A DNA stretch of 64,000 bases from Ahaetulla prasina (lineage: Eukaryota > Chordata > Lepidosauria > Squamata > Colubridae). Location of the stretch: the NCBI RefSeq assembly GCF_028640845.1, contig NC_080540.1:137420420-137484419 (forward strand). Reading direction: 5' to 3'. The position numbers were made by a program, and so were the translations under genes. The first letter of the stretch is position 1. Each line of letters starts with the position of its first letter. Shown here one piece after another: positions 11,201-20,465 of this stretch. The notes beneath the pieces are model-generated. The model did no database searches and was not told the DNA's origin. It was given only the letters and a program-made list of their open reading frames with translations.

Positions 11201-13651
11201 CTTTGTTCAATTTGCTTGTCTCTTTTTTTTTGAAAGCAAACACTGAAATGTAAAATAAGTGGTGCTGTAGTGAATTTGTAGAGAATGAAAGTAGGAAGGA
11301 AAAGGATGAGAACTGAAAAATAGGACCTTTTTGCTGTCTCAGTTTTTATTTGCAATGCAAATGTAGTATTAGTCTATGACTCATTAAAACAGTCACATCT
11401 GATTTCAGGATCATGTAGCAACAGGGGAAGGCTTCTCCGCAATAGCTGCCATTGTATGGTCCTGGAAAACAACACAGCTGCTTAAATGAGTCATAAGCAG
11501 GTGCCATATTTGCACTCCTGCATATTCTGAAGCACCTCTTGCGAACTGAATCTATAGCACAAGATGTCAACTACCAAGTACACACTCACAAAGCAGTTTC
11601 CTGTTCTTTTTAGCAAGTTAATTGTAATTTTGATCATGCCCCAAACCTGGTGCTCTCAAAAATAGATTGAAAGCACGTGTATTTAGAATTGGTTTTGCTT
11701 GGACCAGATTATAGTCTGCCTAAAATGCAACGGATTAAAATTGAATCTGGACGAGTCAGAAGACTTGGTAGTTGGTGAGTTCTCAGACAACTAGGAGGGA
11801 CTCTTCTTATTCTACATTAATATCTTTTTTTTCTCCTAAAAGAGTAAATCTAGAATTTGTTGGACAGGTTCTTGGGCCCTGTGCCATCCTTGAATGCACA
11901 GATCAATGAAGTGGTCTAGAACAGGGGTATCAAACTCGCGTCACACAGGCCGGATGCGTCACACGCTGGCCATTCCCACCTCCGGTTTAGAGAAGGGGGG
12001 AAACGTTGCCATATGTCATGTGATGACAACATGAGGCCGTGAGTTTGACACCCCTGGTCTAGAGCAGCTTTTCTAACCTGCATATGATTTACTATTTCAA
12101 ACCTTTTCTGGAGAGATCATACTGTTTTTGCTTTGCTTACCTTTCAAATGGACTATTACAACATGCTCAGTGTAAAAGGTGTTCTTTAAGGAGAACTGGA
12201 AATGGTCTCCCAAGCCAAACGGCAATGGCCATACTTCTCTCAGGTGTATCTTAGCAGGAGCATGTGACGCATTCTGGCTAAGCTGCCTGCCAACAAACTT
12301 TTGAATCGAATTCAAGATGTTTGATACTAAATTTCTGAAAGACTTGAGTTCCACTGTCCTGAAGGGAACATTTCCTGTGTATATTGTAAGCTCAGAGTTG
12401 CATTCTTCATATAATGGCCCTTTGTATGTGCCACTCTGGGAAGTGATTTTTTTGGAATCTGTTATGCTGGTGTTGGCTCCAGTGCTATGAAGCTTCTTTT
12501 CCCTGATAATTTTGCTGCTTATTTCTGACATTTTTTGGGAGGCCAGGGAAATTGGAGGGAATTAGAATCAGTTTTTGCTCTTGCATTTTTCCCCAGAGAG
12601 TGCATTTTGATCTGTAGTCTTTAATGTCGATTTCAGATTGTTTTGTTATTGGTGGGGGAGAGGGAAAACTGATTATTTTTTTAGGATTTTGCAAAACGTT
12701 ACAATATTTTGTATATTTTGTCTTTAGTACTTATTTGTTGAATGTATCATAGGCTGGCTCTGCTGAGAGCATGCAGTATATAAATATGAGAAATAACCAA
12801 TATATAAGAAATACCCAACTATAGATTATCATATGTAAATAGATAGCTCTTCTAGCAAGCAGCAAGATCTGGCTTTTATTTACAGAGTTTATTATTTAAA
12901 TATTTTCTTGGTTTAACTAATCCTTCCCTTAAATGGGCTAAACCTGGGAGGATCAGTCAGAATCAGAAGAAAGCTTTCAGCGAAACTGGACAGAAGAATA
13001 GGCTTTTCAAAAACAGCCACAACCTTGCTCTGCTTGTGCTACAGCGTCTCTTGCCACTTGGATTCTGCATTCACAGTATGATTAATAGTAGCACAATGTA
13101 GCCCAGTTGATTGGCATGTTCTTCTATGAATGTCTATGCCTTGTCACAGTAGCGCTCTCTTAAAAGGCATTAGGTGCCCACTGGGAGAATATGATTTATT
13201 CGCTGAGGCCAGAATTGAAGATTGCACTCATAATTAAGCATAGCTTCTGCAGAAAGATTGGGGCAGGGAGTGGGGAGGTTGCATTTCAGCAAGCATTGTG
13301 CCTGGTGTGTTAGCTGACCTTGAAAAAAAGCTGGTATTAATGCAGCTCCCGAAGAATATAAAGCACAAACACACATATCTGATCATTCTGGAAGAACAGA
13401 GAGGAATTCACCATTCACTTTGGAGGGAGTGTTCATAGGAGCAGGAGGCAAAGAGAACCTATATCAGATCCTGAAAAGTTGCTCTGGCTGTATGTCAATG
13501 GCAGGATTGCATAAACCGCTGCTTAGGATTTACTGACGCTAAAACCATTCAAAACCAATAACTCCTTCCTCTTTGTTTGTGTTTTTCCTTCTCCACAGAA
13601 AAATCGCCCATCAGAATCAAACCAAAGCCAGAACTGATTGCTGCATCTTAA
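1888..13651 (+). CDS. CHMP6: CHMP6 (charged multivesicular body protein 6), ESCRT-III subunit, 8 coding exons
   Basis: Joined exons 1888-1950, 4918-5027, 6240-6327, 7670-7756, 7847-7912, 8210-8290, 10274-10328 and 13599-13651 give 200 codons plus stop; human CHMP6 is 201 residues. Every junction has GT donor and AG acceptor and frame is kept. The protein starts MGNLFGRK, so Gly2 is a myristoylation site. A basic, coiled-coil-prone alpha1/alpha2 hairpin (about residues 10-95) is followed by the acidic alpha3-alpha5 part, and the last exons carry the MIM2 motif (LPEVPSEPLPE, about 170-180) that binds the MIT domain of VPS4. Known role of the family: at endosomal membranes CHMP6 is recruited by ESCRT-II (VPS25), nucleates CHMP4 polymers and so drives multivesicular-body sorting and other ESCRT-III scission. 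No frame break is seen. The start is fixed by the conserved N-terminus and a G at +4. Identification by recognition of the protein, not by a database search. Confidence 0.97.
2355..2735. repeat. Alternating palindromic block with TG/TATG microsatellite, CHMP6 intron 1
   Basis: A unit reading CTCTTCTCTTTAAATAAAAA then GTGTGCCAC occurs about four times in alternating orientation: about 2360-2410 (+), 2567-2612 (-), 2608-2669 (+) and 2670-2735 (-). A TG/TATG/TAGG array lies between the first two. Adjacent copies can pair into long hairpins. Confidence 0.75.
2766..3022 (+). mobile_element. tRNA-derived SINE with LINE-like tail
   Basis: The 5' head has a B-box-like GGTTCAAGCCC and a tRNA-like start (GGGCCGTGGATAGCTCAGGC). 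The body ends with a GCCGCCCTGAGTC/AGAAGGGCGG stem and an A-rich tail. The stem matches the 3' end of the L2-like LINEs at 17.9 and 30.8 kb. Confidence 0.75.
3063..3242. mobile_element. Inverted pair of Penelope-type terminal repeats with hammerhead-like cores
   Basis: Two arms of about 80 bp face each other around 3150: the left arm reads GCTCTCTGAAGCTTGGTGG and on to TCATCAGTGCT, and the right arm is its reverse complement with few changes. The sequence (AGCACTGATGATGTTACC to GGTAATGAAA) is the terminal repeat of Penelope-like elements. A CTGATGA-stem-GAAA-CGTC core lies on the minus strand (3142 to 3104) and CTGATGA-GAAA-TGTC on the plus strand (3170-3204). Confidence 0.65.
3243..4917. other. 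CHMP6 intron 1, distal part
   Basis: AT-rich, mostly single-copy-looking sequence with a short GT run near 3358. No exon, RNA gene or recognisable transposon seen. Confidence 0.4.
4918..5027 (+). CDS. CHMP6: CHMP6 coding exon 2
   Basis: The acceptor is tctccag|CAACTAAAACAG and the donor GA|gtaagt at 5028. It encodes the basic helix starting QLKQQRDKLKQYQKK, the ESCRT-III alpha1 region. It ends two bases into a Glu codon completed by exon 3. Confidence 0.96.
5049..5286 (-). mobile_element. tRNA-derived SINE, CHMP6 intron 2
   Basis: Read on the minus strand it begins with a tRNA-like head (GTCTAAGTGGTTAAGGCATC, then a B-box-like GAGTTCAAGTTC). It runs through CCAACCCACCTCACAAGG and ends in a TAAA-rich tail near 5060. 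Confidence 0.7.
5295..5416. mobile_element. hAT MITE ('CAGGGGTGTCAAACT' family), copy 1
   Basis: Starts CAGGGGTGTCAAACTGG and ends with degraded GAGTTTGACACGTG. It is bounded by a perfect 8-bp duplication ACTTAGAC (5287-5294 and 5417-5424). The target lies in the tRNA head of the adjacent SINE. Confidence 0.8.
6240..6327 (+). CDS. CHMP6: CHMP6 coding exon 3
   Basis: The acceptor is ccttctag|G at 6239/6240, preceded by a pyrimidine tract, and the donor ATC|gtaagt at 6328. It encodes KAKLLLKKKRYQEQLLDKTE and the residues up to the alpha2 helix, strongly conserved in CHMP6. Confidence 0.96.
6328..7669. other. CHMP6 intron 3
   Basis: Holds a TTTA-rich run near 6395-6425 and, at about 7057-7190, an antisense SINE-like fragment (a 'gtttacagagtcagcatattgcccc' type block related to the body of the SINE at 2766). 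The rest shows nothing recognisable. Confidence 0.45.
7670..7756 (+). CDS. CHMP6: CHMP6 coding exon 4
   Basis: The acceptor is cttacag|GTC and the donor CAA|gtaagt at 7757. It encodes the stretch containing IEFTQIEMKVIEGLK and ECLNRMHQ, 29 codons, phase 0 on both sides. Confidence 0.96.
7847..7912 (+). CDS. CHMP6: CHMP6 coding exon 5
   Basis: The acceptor is cttacag|GTT, only 90 bp after exon 4, and the donor AGG|gtatgt at 7913. It encodes VMSIEEVERIMDETQEAVEY and two more residues, the conserved ESCRT-III alpha4 segment. Confidence 0.96.
8210..8290 (+). CDS. CHMP6: CHMP6 coding exon 6
   Basis: The acceptor is tttgcag|CAA and the donor CAG|gtaagc at 8291. It encodes QIDEILSGNL and the acidic TEDEDAILAELDAITQ segment (27 codons), the acidic region of the C-terminal half. 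Confidence 0.96.
8391..8766. mobile_element. TA-target MITE, CHMP6 intron 6
   Basis: Member of the commonest MITE family here. The inverted ends are of CAGGTAGTCCTCGACTTAC type (this copy begins CAAGTAATGCTTGACTTAGG) and CAAGGACTACCTG, flanked by TA dinucleotides (8389-8390 and 8767-8768). Internal landmarks are 'ACAATTGAGCCCAAAAT', repeated 'GTTAAGTGAAT' and 'GATCACATGACC'. TA duplication suggests the Tc1/mariner-pogo group; no transposase frame is present. Confidence 0.75.
8767..10273. other. CHMP6 intron 6, distal part
   Basis: AT-rich sequence with short random frames only. No recognised repeat or exon. Confidence 0.35.
10274..10328 (+). CDS. CHMP6: CHMP6 coding exon 7 (MIM2 exon)
   Basis: The acceptor is ccttccag|GAG and the donor TCAG|gtagta, slightly off the GTAAGT consensus. 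It encodes EQIDLPEVPSEPLPERIS, the proline-rich MIM2 element that docks on the VPS4 MIT domain, and leaves one base of a Glu codon for exon 8. Confidence 0.94.
10329..13598. other. CHMP6 intron 7
   Basis: The last and longest downstream intron. It contains the hAT MITE at 11922-12056 and an unassigned antisense frame at 12097-12531; the rest is unremarkable AT-rich sequence. Confidence 0.5.
11922..12056. mobile_element. hAT MITE ('CAGGGGTGTCAAACT' family), copy 2
   Basis: Ends CAGGGGTATCAAACTC and GAGTTTGACACCCCTG are near-perfect inverted repeats. The 8-bp duplication is GTCTAGAA (11914-11921) against GTCTAGAG (12057-12064). Confidence 0.85.
13599..13651 (+). CDS. CHMP6: CHMP6 coding exon 8 and stop
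   Basis: The acceptor is tctccacag|AA after a pyrimidine-rich tract. It completes Glu, encodes KSPIRIKPKPELIAAS and ends at TAA 13649-13651. The C-terminal basic/proline tail and final AAS match the family's end. Confidence 0.95.
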
Positions 13652-13855
13652 CTCCACTACCTGCGGGGTATCCCTGCATTGAATCTCGGAATCCCAGCAT
13701 GCCTGGGGTATAGGAGGCCTCCCTGCTGGCATTACCCAGCCATACTGGAGCAGGTTTTCTGCACAGAATGGAAGCTGTAACTGGTTAATGTTCCCATATC
13801 AAGGTTATTTTGTAGCGTGCACACTCCTCCTTTTTGTAACTTAAACGGGATTAAA
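13652..13855 (+). other. CHMP6: CHMP6 3' UTR, minimum extent to a possible poly(A) signal
   Basis: Non-coding sequence follows the stop. An ATTAAA hexamer lies at 13850-13855, but I see no clear GU-rich element after it, so the UTR may be longer; another ATTAAA occurs near 15352. Confidence 0.25.
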
Positions 13856-16690
13856 CGGTGACTCTTAAACCTTCCAAGCCAAATGCTTTCTGCGACCAGA
13901 TTTCAGCTACAGACCTGCCTCAGATGCCAGCGGAGCCTCCTTGTCTCTCGCTCTCTCTTTTTCAGTTCCTGATACACGTTGGAGCACGTTGTCACTGCTT
14001 GGCTACCCAGAGGAAAGAACTTCTATGGAACTTCTTGGCCTTCCTCTTGACTCATTTCACACTGGCTTTTCTGAAAGGCTGTTTTTTTTTGGCAAGGATG
14101 GAATCTCCGAACCTTGTTAAATCTGTGGGTTTTGTGTGCCGAGATTTGAGCATCTCTTCCATTAGTAGTTCCAGCTTCTTGTGTTAGGCTGCTAGTGGAG
14201 ATTCGAGAAGTTGATTCCATGTTCAGTATGCTCTTGAGGTTAATGCGCTCATAGGCCCAGGCACTGGGGAATAATGCAAGGCTGATGGGCTAATTTGTTA
14301 GAAGAAAGAAGTCTTGTTTCCTACTGGGGGAAAAGTCTAAATGGCTTGCTAAGGGTTTATGCTTCATATGCTTCCCTGGCTGCCTGCTTTTTCCTTTGGC
14401 TCCAGAGTCCCACAGCATGAAAAGGCTGAACATAAGTTCAGCTTCTGAGAGCTTCTCAAAAACAAATGAGTTCAGTCATAGCAGAGGGCTTTGTGATGGC
14501 TCCTGCCCTCCTCAGCTTCATTGATCTGGGCAGTGGGCTTACTTTTTGTTTTTAATGACAGTGCCACTTCTCACCTTTGTGAGTTACTAGGTGGGCTTAA
14601 GAGCAGACTGAGACAATGCCACCTGCATGGTTCTCCTCTCACAGAAATCCTGAATGTCCCTTCAATTTCCCGAATACAGGAAATTGTTAACACTAGTTAA
14701 CACTTGAAGGCTGGGCTGTGAGCTGAATAGATTTCCCTTGAGTGGATGGTTCATATATCAATAATACCCCATCATGTTGTATTGATTTTGAAAGTATTCA
14801 AGTATTACCTTGGGCTGGTAGTTAAACAATGAAGGGGACTTGAAAGTTGTTTTGCCTGTTGCCAGGTTGGACAAAATCACGGCTATATTTGCATTGTCCA
14901 CCAGAGGGCAGTCTTACTCTAAGCTCTTCATAACTACGGTGAAGGAACATTGAGTTGTGTGTCTTAACCTCTGAATTGCTCCAGGAGGGTTGCATTTATT
15001 TTTTTATTTCTTCAAGCAAATGGCAAGGGAGCACCTGAAGGAATACAAGGTCCTGCTCTGGTGGTGTCCTGGGTATCATACAGATGGGGTTTCTTAAAGG
15101 GCTTTATTAGACAACCCCCCCACCCCCGGTTTACAATACAGCTCAGTGCCTGGGGAAATAGATGGAAGAATGCTTCTGCTTTTTCTTTGCCAGTAAGAAC
15201 AGAAACGAGAAGAACGAATGAAAACCAAATCTGCAAAGCCCATGAAGAGAAAACACTACTGTGTGCCACGTGGCCTTAGAGAACAGGCTTGGACTTAGCT
15301 AAATCGCTTTGTGATTTCCTGATCCATACTCTTCTTGATGACTCAGGTGGAATTAAAAGTGTTGTTCAGCCTCCAGGAAAATTCTGTCTTCTCCATTTGC
15401 TGTACATGGCCATAATTTGGCTGAATTCCTTTTGGGAGCTCCTTAAAACAGGGAAGGTAGAAGCAGGGTAGGTAGTGACAAGTTCGTAATACCTTCATTC
15501 CTCTAATGTCTTGTGTACCTTGGTTAGGAGCCAAACTCAATACTGTGTTTCTGGGTAGCTGCAACATTGGGGATACCATGACATCCTAGTGTTTTTCTTC
15601 CAGCAGGAGAGTGAGCTAAAAGGTGAAGAGAGGTTTGAAGTGTTTACGCAGAAGGAATGAATGAATGAATTCTAAGAATGCGTGTCAGGGATAGAGATGT
15701 TAACATACCCCAGTGCTTTGCTGCTCTGGGGTATGTTAGGTGGATGGCCAACTTTAATAGCTTTCTTTAGAGGTCAAACCCGAAATGCAAATGAGGGGCA
15801 GAAAAAAAGTTCTCTCACTGCCAGTCTATCACATCTGCTTTGAATAGGATGATAGGCTATGATGTGGTTTCACAAAGCTCAAGTGTGAACTCGGGCCCTG
15901 GGATTTATTGTGGCTTATGCAGCAATCTAGTGTTAGCAAAATTACCTCTCAGATTGAAATATGAATTCAACCTGTGTCTTTCAATGGGGAGGGGCAGGGT
16001 GTGTCCCTAAGGAGCTTGTATGCATTGTACTTTAGTTTCCTGGATTCAGACATGCTCCTATCCCAAGGATTTGGATCCTGTCCCAAGGATTTGGATCCCA
16101 AGGAGTTGTGTTCCCGTTTAATTTCCCTCAACAAAGAAACTTAAAGGCATTTCCCACTTGAAAGAGTTCAAACTACAGAGGTTGTGCAATAGACATAACC
16201 CCCAACTCAATCCTTATCTAGAAGATGCCTTGTCCTTGTCCTCAAGGACTTCCCTGCCTTTTAATCTCAGGGTGAGTTCAGCCTCCCTCCCTCCCTTGCT
16301 CAAAGCCTACACAAGTCTTTCTTTGATGGAGCTATTCCTATTCTGGGGTTTTGTGTGTGAGAATGTGTTTTTGGGAGGTGGGCTAGTGCTTGTAGAACTG
16401 CTGTCGTTATCTAGCCCTGATGTGGTTTCTATGCCAACTCAATGCAATCCTGGGAGTAGGAACAGAGGAATAGATTTAAAAGTGATCAGTTTAGCAAAAC
16501 CAAAAGGTTTCCTACCCCAACTCTATAGATAAAGTTCTAATGTATTCTAATTCTCTGTATTCCGATGGCCTGAAGAGGATTTAGGTTTTATCACAAATGC
16601 TTGTTCGATCATTCCTTTTCCCAGAGAAGCTTCAACCTTCAACTAAAGGTAGCTGAGAATTATGTTACTTCACAACTGATATAAAATATG
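13856..16690. other. Intergenic sequence downstream of CHMP6
   Basis: No recognised coding exon or transposon. GATTTGGATCC is locally duplicated near 16068-16095. I looked for the first exon of BAIAP2, the next gene in human, and did not see it. Confidence 0.35.
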
Positions 16691-16692
16691 TA

Positions 16693-17192
16693 CAGGTAGT
16701 CAACTGCAACTGAGCCCAAAGACATTTGTTAAGTGAATTTTGTCAAAATTCTATGACTTTTCTTGCCCCAGTTATTCAGTGAATCACTGCAGTTATTACT
16801 TTAGTGGCACAGTTGTTAAGTAAATCTGGCTTCCCCATTGACTTTCAAAAGGTTGCAAAAGGGGATCACCTGACTCCGGACACCATAAATATGAACCAGT
16901 TGCCAAGTGTCTGAATTTTGATCACATGACCTCAGGGATACTACAACAGTCATAAGTGTGAAAAAAGGTCATAAATCACTTTTTTCAATGCCACCATAAT
17001 GGAACAGTCACAGAAACTTCCTAACAATTAACTAGTGGAACAGCTTCCCTTCAGAAACTGGGCGCTTCATCCCTGGAGGTTTTTAAGAAGAGACTGGACA
17101 GTCACTTGTCTGAAATGGTATATAGGGTCTCCTGGTTGAACGGGACTGGACTAGAAGACCTCTGATTAATTGACTAAGTCAAGGACTACCTG
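16693..17192. mobile_element. TA-target MITE with a CR1 fragment inside
   Basis: Ends CAGGTAGTCAACTGC and AAGGACTACCTG are bounded by TA at 16691-16692 and 17193-17194. It is about 120 bp longer than its siblings because about 17015-17170 is a piece of the 3' part of a CR1 ORF2 ('GGTTTTTAAGAAGAGACTGG', then 'ACTAGAAGACCTC'). Confidence 0.75.
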
Positions 17193-17330
17193 TACTACAT
17201 TTTAACTTGATCTTTTCGGTGACATACCATAATCTGCAAACACAGCATTCCTGCCATGACATACCAACCACAGGGGCAGAGGGCGTACTAGCTTCCAGTT
17301 CCCTATCTGTCCCCATAGACCAGTGGTTCT

Positions 17331-17826
17331 CAACCTTTATAGTGCTGCGACCCCTTTAATACAATTCCCCACGATGTGGCGACCCCTTTAATACAATTCC
17401 CCACGATGTGGCGATCCCAACTGTAAAATTATTTTCGTTTTGAATTTATCGTGCCTGAAGCCGTATTGGCTAGCGATCTGTACTGCTTGCGATTGCCTTG
17501 AGGACGGAGGCATTAAAGCGGAGACTCCTCCCCTATTAAGTTTATCGTGCCTGAAGCCAGATTAGGCTAGCAATTGGGAGTGATTGCAGTTGGCTTGAGA
17601 AGGAGACATCAGAGCAAAGATTTATCTCTTTTTTAATTCATCGCGCCTGAAGCCGAATTCGGCTAGCGATTTGAAGAGCCTGCAGCTGGCTTGTGGAGTC
17701 AACCATTGGAGCGCGATTCTTCGACTCACAAGTATACTTCCCATATTTCTGATGGTCTTAGGCGACCCCTGGCAAATTGTCATTCGACCCCCAACGTGGT
17801 CCCGACCCACAGGTTGAGAACCGCTG
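17331..17826. mobile_element. hAT element with internal tandem repeats
   Basis: Ends CAGTGGTTCTCAACCTT and AGGTTGAGAACCGCTG are inverted repeats. The perfect 8-bp duplication CCATAGAC lies at 17323-17330 and 17827-17834. The centre has three diverged units of about 95 bp, each starting near 'ATCGTGCCTGAAGCC' with 'GGCTAGCGAT'; near the left end 'CCTTTAATACAATTCCCCAC' is duplicated. No transposase is encoded. Confidence 0.85.
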
Positions 17827-17850
17827 CCATAGACAGATTCTTTCTCAGAG

Positions 17851-18828
17851 ATTTATTATTTATTTATTTATTTATTTATTCGTATTTGTATACCGCCCTA
17901 TCTCCCGAAGGACTCAGGGCGGTTCACAGGCAAATAAAACATTTATGTACAAATTAAAATAACCATTAAAAAACTTATTCTAAAGCCAGATTCTTAAAAA
18001 ATAATATAAATATTAAAACCAGTTAAAACCCCTATGAATTTAAAATCTAGTCCAGTCCTGCACAGATGAATAAATGTGTCTTAAGCTCGCGACGGAAGGT
18101 TCGGAGGTCCGGAAGTTGACGGAGTCCTGGGGGGAGTTCGTTCCAGAGGGTGGGAGCCCCCACAGAGAAGGCCCTTCCCCTGGGCGTCGCCAGACGACAC
18201 TGCCTAGCTGACGGCACCCTGAGGAGTCCCTCTCTGTGAGAGCGCACGGGTCGGTGAGAGGTATTCGGTAGCAGTAGGCGGTCCCGTAAGTAACCCGGCC
18301 CTATGCCATGGAACGCTTTAAAGATGGTTACCAAAACCTTGAAGCGCACCCGGAAGGCCACAGGTAGCCAGTGCAGTCTGCGCAGGATAGGTGTCATACG
18401 GGAGCCACGAGGGGCTCCCTCTATAACCTGCGCAGCTGCATTCTGAACTAACTGCAGTCTCCGGATGCCCTTCAAGGGGAGCCCCATGTAGAGAGCATTG
18501 TAGTAATCCAGGCGAGACGTCACGAGGGCGTGAGTGACCGTGCATAGGGCATCCCGGTCTAGAAAGGGGCGCAACTGGCGAACCTGGTAGAAAGCTCTCC
18601 TGGAGACGGCCGTCAAATGATCTTCAAAAGACAGCCGTTCATCCAGGAGGACGCCCAAGTTGCGCACCCTCTCCATGGACTCAGCTGACTGTACCGGGAT
18701 GCCGGCATCCACAGCCACTCTGTCTTGGAGGGATTGAGCTTGAGCCTGTTTCTCCCCATCCAGACCCGTACGGCCTCCAAACAACGGGACAGCACTTCGA
18801 TCTTGGAAGAGGCCTGGTTGAACATTTG
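17851..18828 (-). mobile_element. 5'-truncated L2-like (CR1 superfamily) LINE
   Basis: The minus-strand frame 18784-18047 gives the C-terminal part of a LINE reverse transcriptase protein, with motifs NLGVLLDERLSFEDHL, LVTSRLDYYNALYMGLPLKG, RLQLVQNAAA, LRRLHWLPVAFRVRFK and SVGAPTLWNELPP. The catalytic YADD region is lost by 5' truncation, and a short internal deletion is seen relative to the 30.7-kb copy. The 3' end has the GCCCTGAGTCCTTCGGGAGA stem and an ATAA/TTTA repeat tail. Family name is my judgement; L2-type is favoured over classical CR1 by this tail. Confidence 0.85.
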
Positions 18829-19896
18829 CCCAGTTCTGTATCTTACACCTTTTTGTCCATATTTCTTAGTCTCATTATCCTCATCGCTCTGGACTTAAAT
18901 TCTTCAGTGCCATGAAATGATGGGTAGGAGAATGTAAATGTCAGACCGTTGGCTGTGTTTCCCAGTTAATCAGACAACAGCTGAAGGAAATACTGATATA
19001 GGTTAATTTTTATTATCCATTGTCAAAGCTGATTACGATCAAATACTAGCAAATCCTTAACTCTTAAAATTCCTATCCAATATGATAGAAACCAGAGGAA
19101 AAATTACAGAAGTTGGCAAACCTATCTCCACCAGGGCACATCCCTCCTAATAATAGAACAGAGTGTCTTTTCTGAAACAATATTGTCAAATCCCTTGGTT
19201 GCTCATGACCTTAATGGATAGGAATGTTCCCTCAAGTAGACAAGCTGATTGATGATTATGAAAGCGGAAGTAAAATGCATCTCAAAAGTTATTTATTTTA
19301 CTGGGACTTCTATGCTACTCCAAATCAGAAGTGGGCATCGGGATCAAGGCTATTTATATCTTGAAGGTTGAAAATGATAAATCAAAAGCACATTGCAGGA
19401 AATGTGATCTGTTTTAAAGAGGGATGTAAGGTAGTATTTAAGAGATTAAAGCTTGTTTATATATTGATAGTTTCTCCCAAGGATGCTTCCATAATGTCTC
19501 ACAGTTTCATGGTGCTATATTAAGCCTTGTTGCTGGCTCTGCTACAGCTAACTTGGCCTGTTTCCACATAAGCCACAACTGTATTCTGGAATCTAAATGT
19601 GGATGGCGCTGGAAAGGTGACATTTTGGTTGAGCTCAAGAGTTTTACTAAGCTGTTAAACATGGTGGAGTCTCTCATGGCCACAGGAGACCTGAGGAGCA
19701 ATCCCTCATACCTAAACAGTGTTCTCAGTAAAAGGAATGGAGTTGATTTTTTAAAAAAACTTGGTTATGTTTTCATGTTTTTGATATACAGGTGATAGAG
19801 CTTTTTTCGTTTAATGTCAGTACATAGTTACAACAGCCTCGGAAAAGTGAATTAGGATCTGTCCCCAAAGTTTACAACTGTCCTAACACCCCCTTG
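18829..19896. other. Intergenic, nothing recognised
   Basis: AT-rich sequence with small frames on both strands (for example 19553-19795) that have no recognisable motif. Confidence 0.35.
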
Positions 19897-19898
19897 TA

Positions 19899-20289
19899 CA
19901 GGTTGCCATCGACTTACACAACAGTTCACTTGGTGACAGTTCAAGCGACGGCACTGAAAAAATGACTTATGACCATTTTTCACACTTAAGACCACTGCAG
20001 CATCCGCACAGACATGTGATCAAAATTCAGCCGCCTGGCAACAGATTCATATTTATGACGGTTACAGTGTCCTGAGGTCGTGATCAGCTCCTGCGTCCTA
20101 CTGACAAGCAAAGTCAATGGGGAAACCAGGTTCACTTAACAACCATGTTACTAACTTGACAACTGCAGTGATTCGCTTAACGACTGTGGCAAGAAAGGTC
20201 GTACAATGAGGCAAAATTAGCTTAACAACTGACTCAGATCGCAACAGAAATGTTGGGCTCAATTGCGGTCATAAGTCAAGGATTACCTG
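19899..20289. mobile_element. TA-target MITE in the 20-22.5 kb cluster
   Basis: CAGGTTGCCATCGACTTAC start and AAGGATTACCTG end, TA at 19897-19898 and 20290-20291. Internal CRE-like TGATCAAAATTCAG and 'GGTTCACTTAACAACC' match siblings in reverse orientation. About 20300-20465 continues with a second degraded piece of the same family. Confidence 0.75.
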
Positions 20290-20465
20290 TAGTGTCTTGC
20301 AGTGTCACATAATTGTCAGCGTCCAGCAAGCAAAGTCAATTGAGGAAGCCGGATTCAGTTAATAGATGCATGAGTCGCCAAATGGCCGTGTGATTCACTT
20401 AATGACCAGGGTAAAAATTGTCATAGAATTGGGGTCCGGTCACGTGATGACTGGCTTATAGTTTT

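Noticed and set aside
19505..19795. Overlapping sense and antisense frames of 64-80 codons
   Set aside because: No recognisable protein, no splice context; treated as chance.
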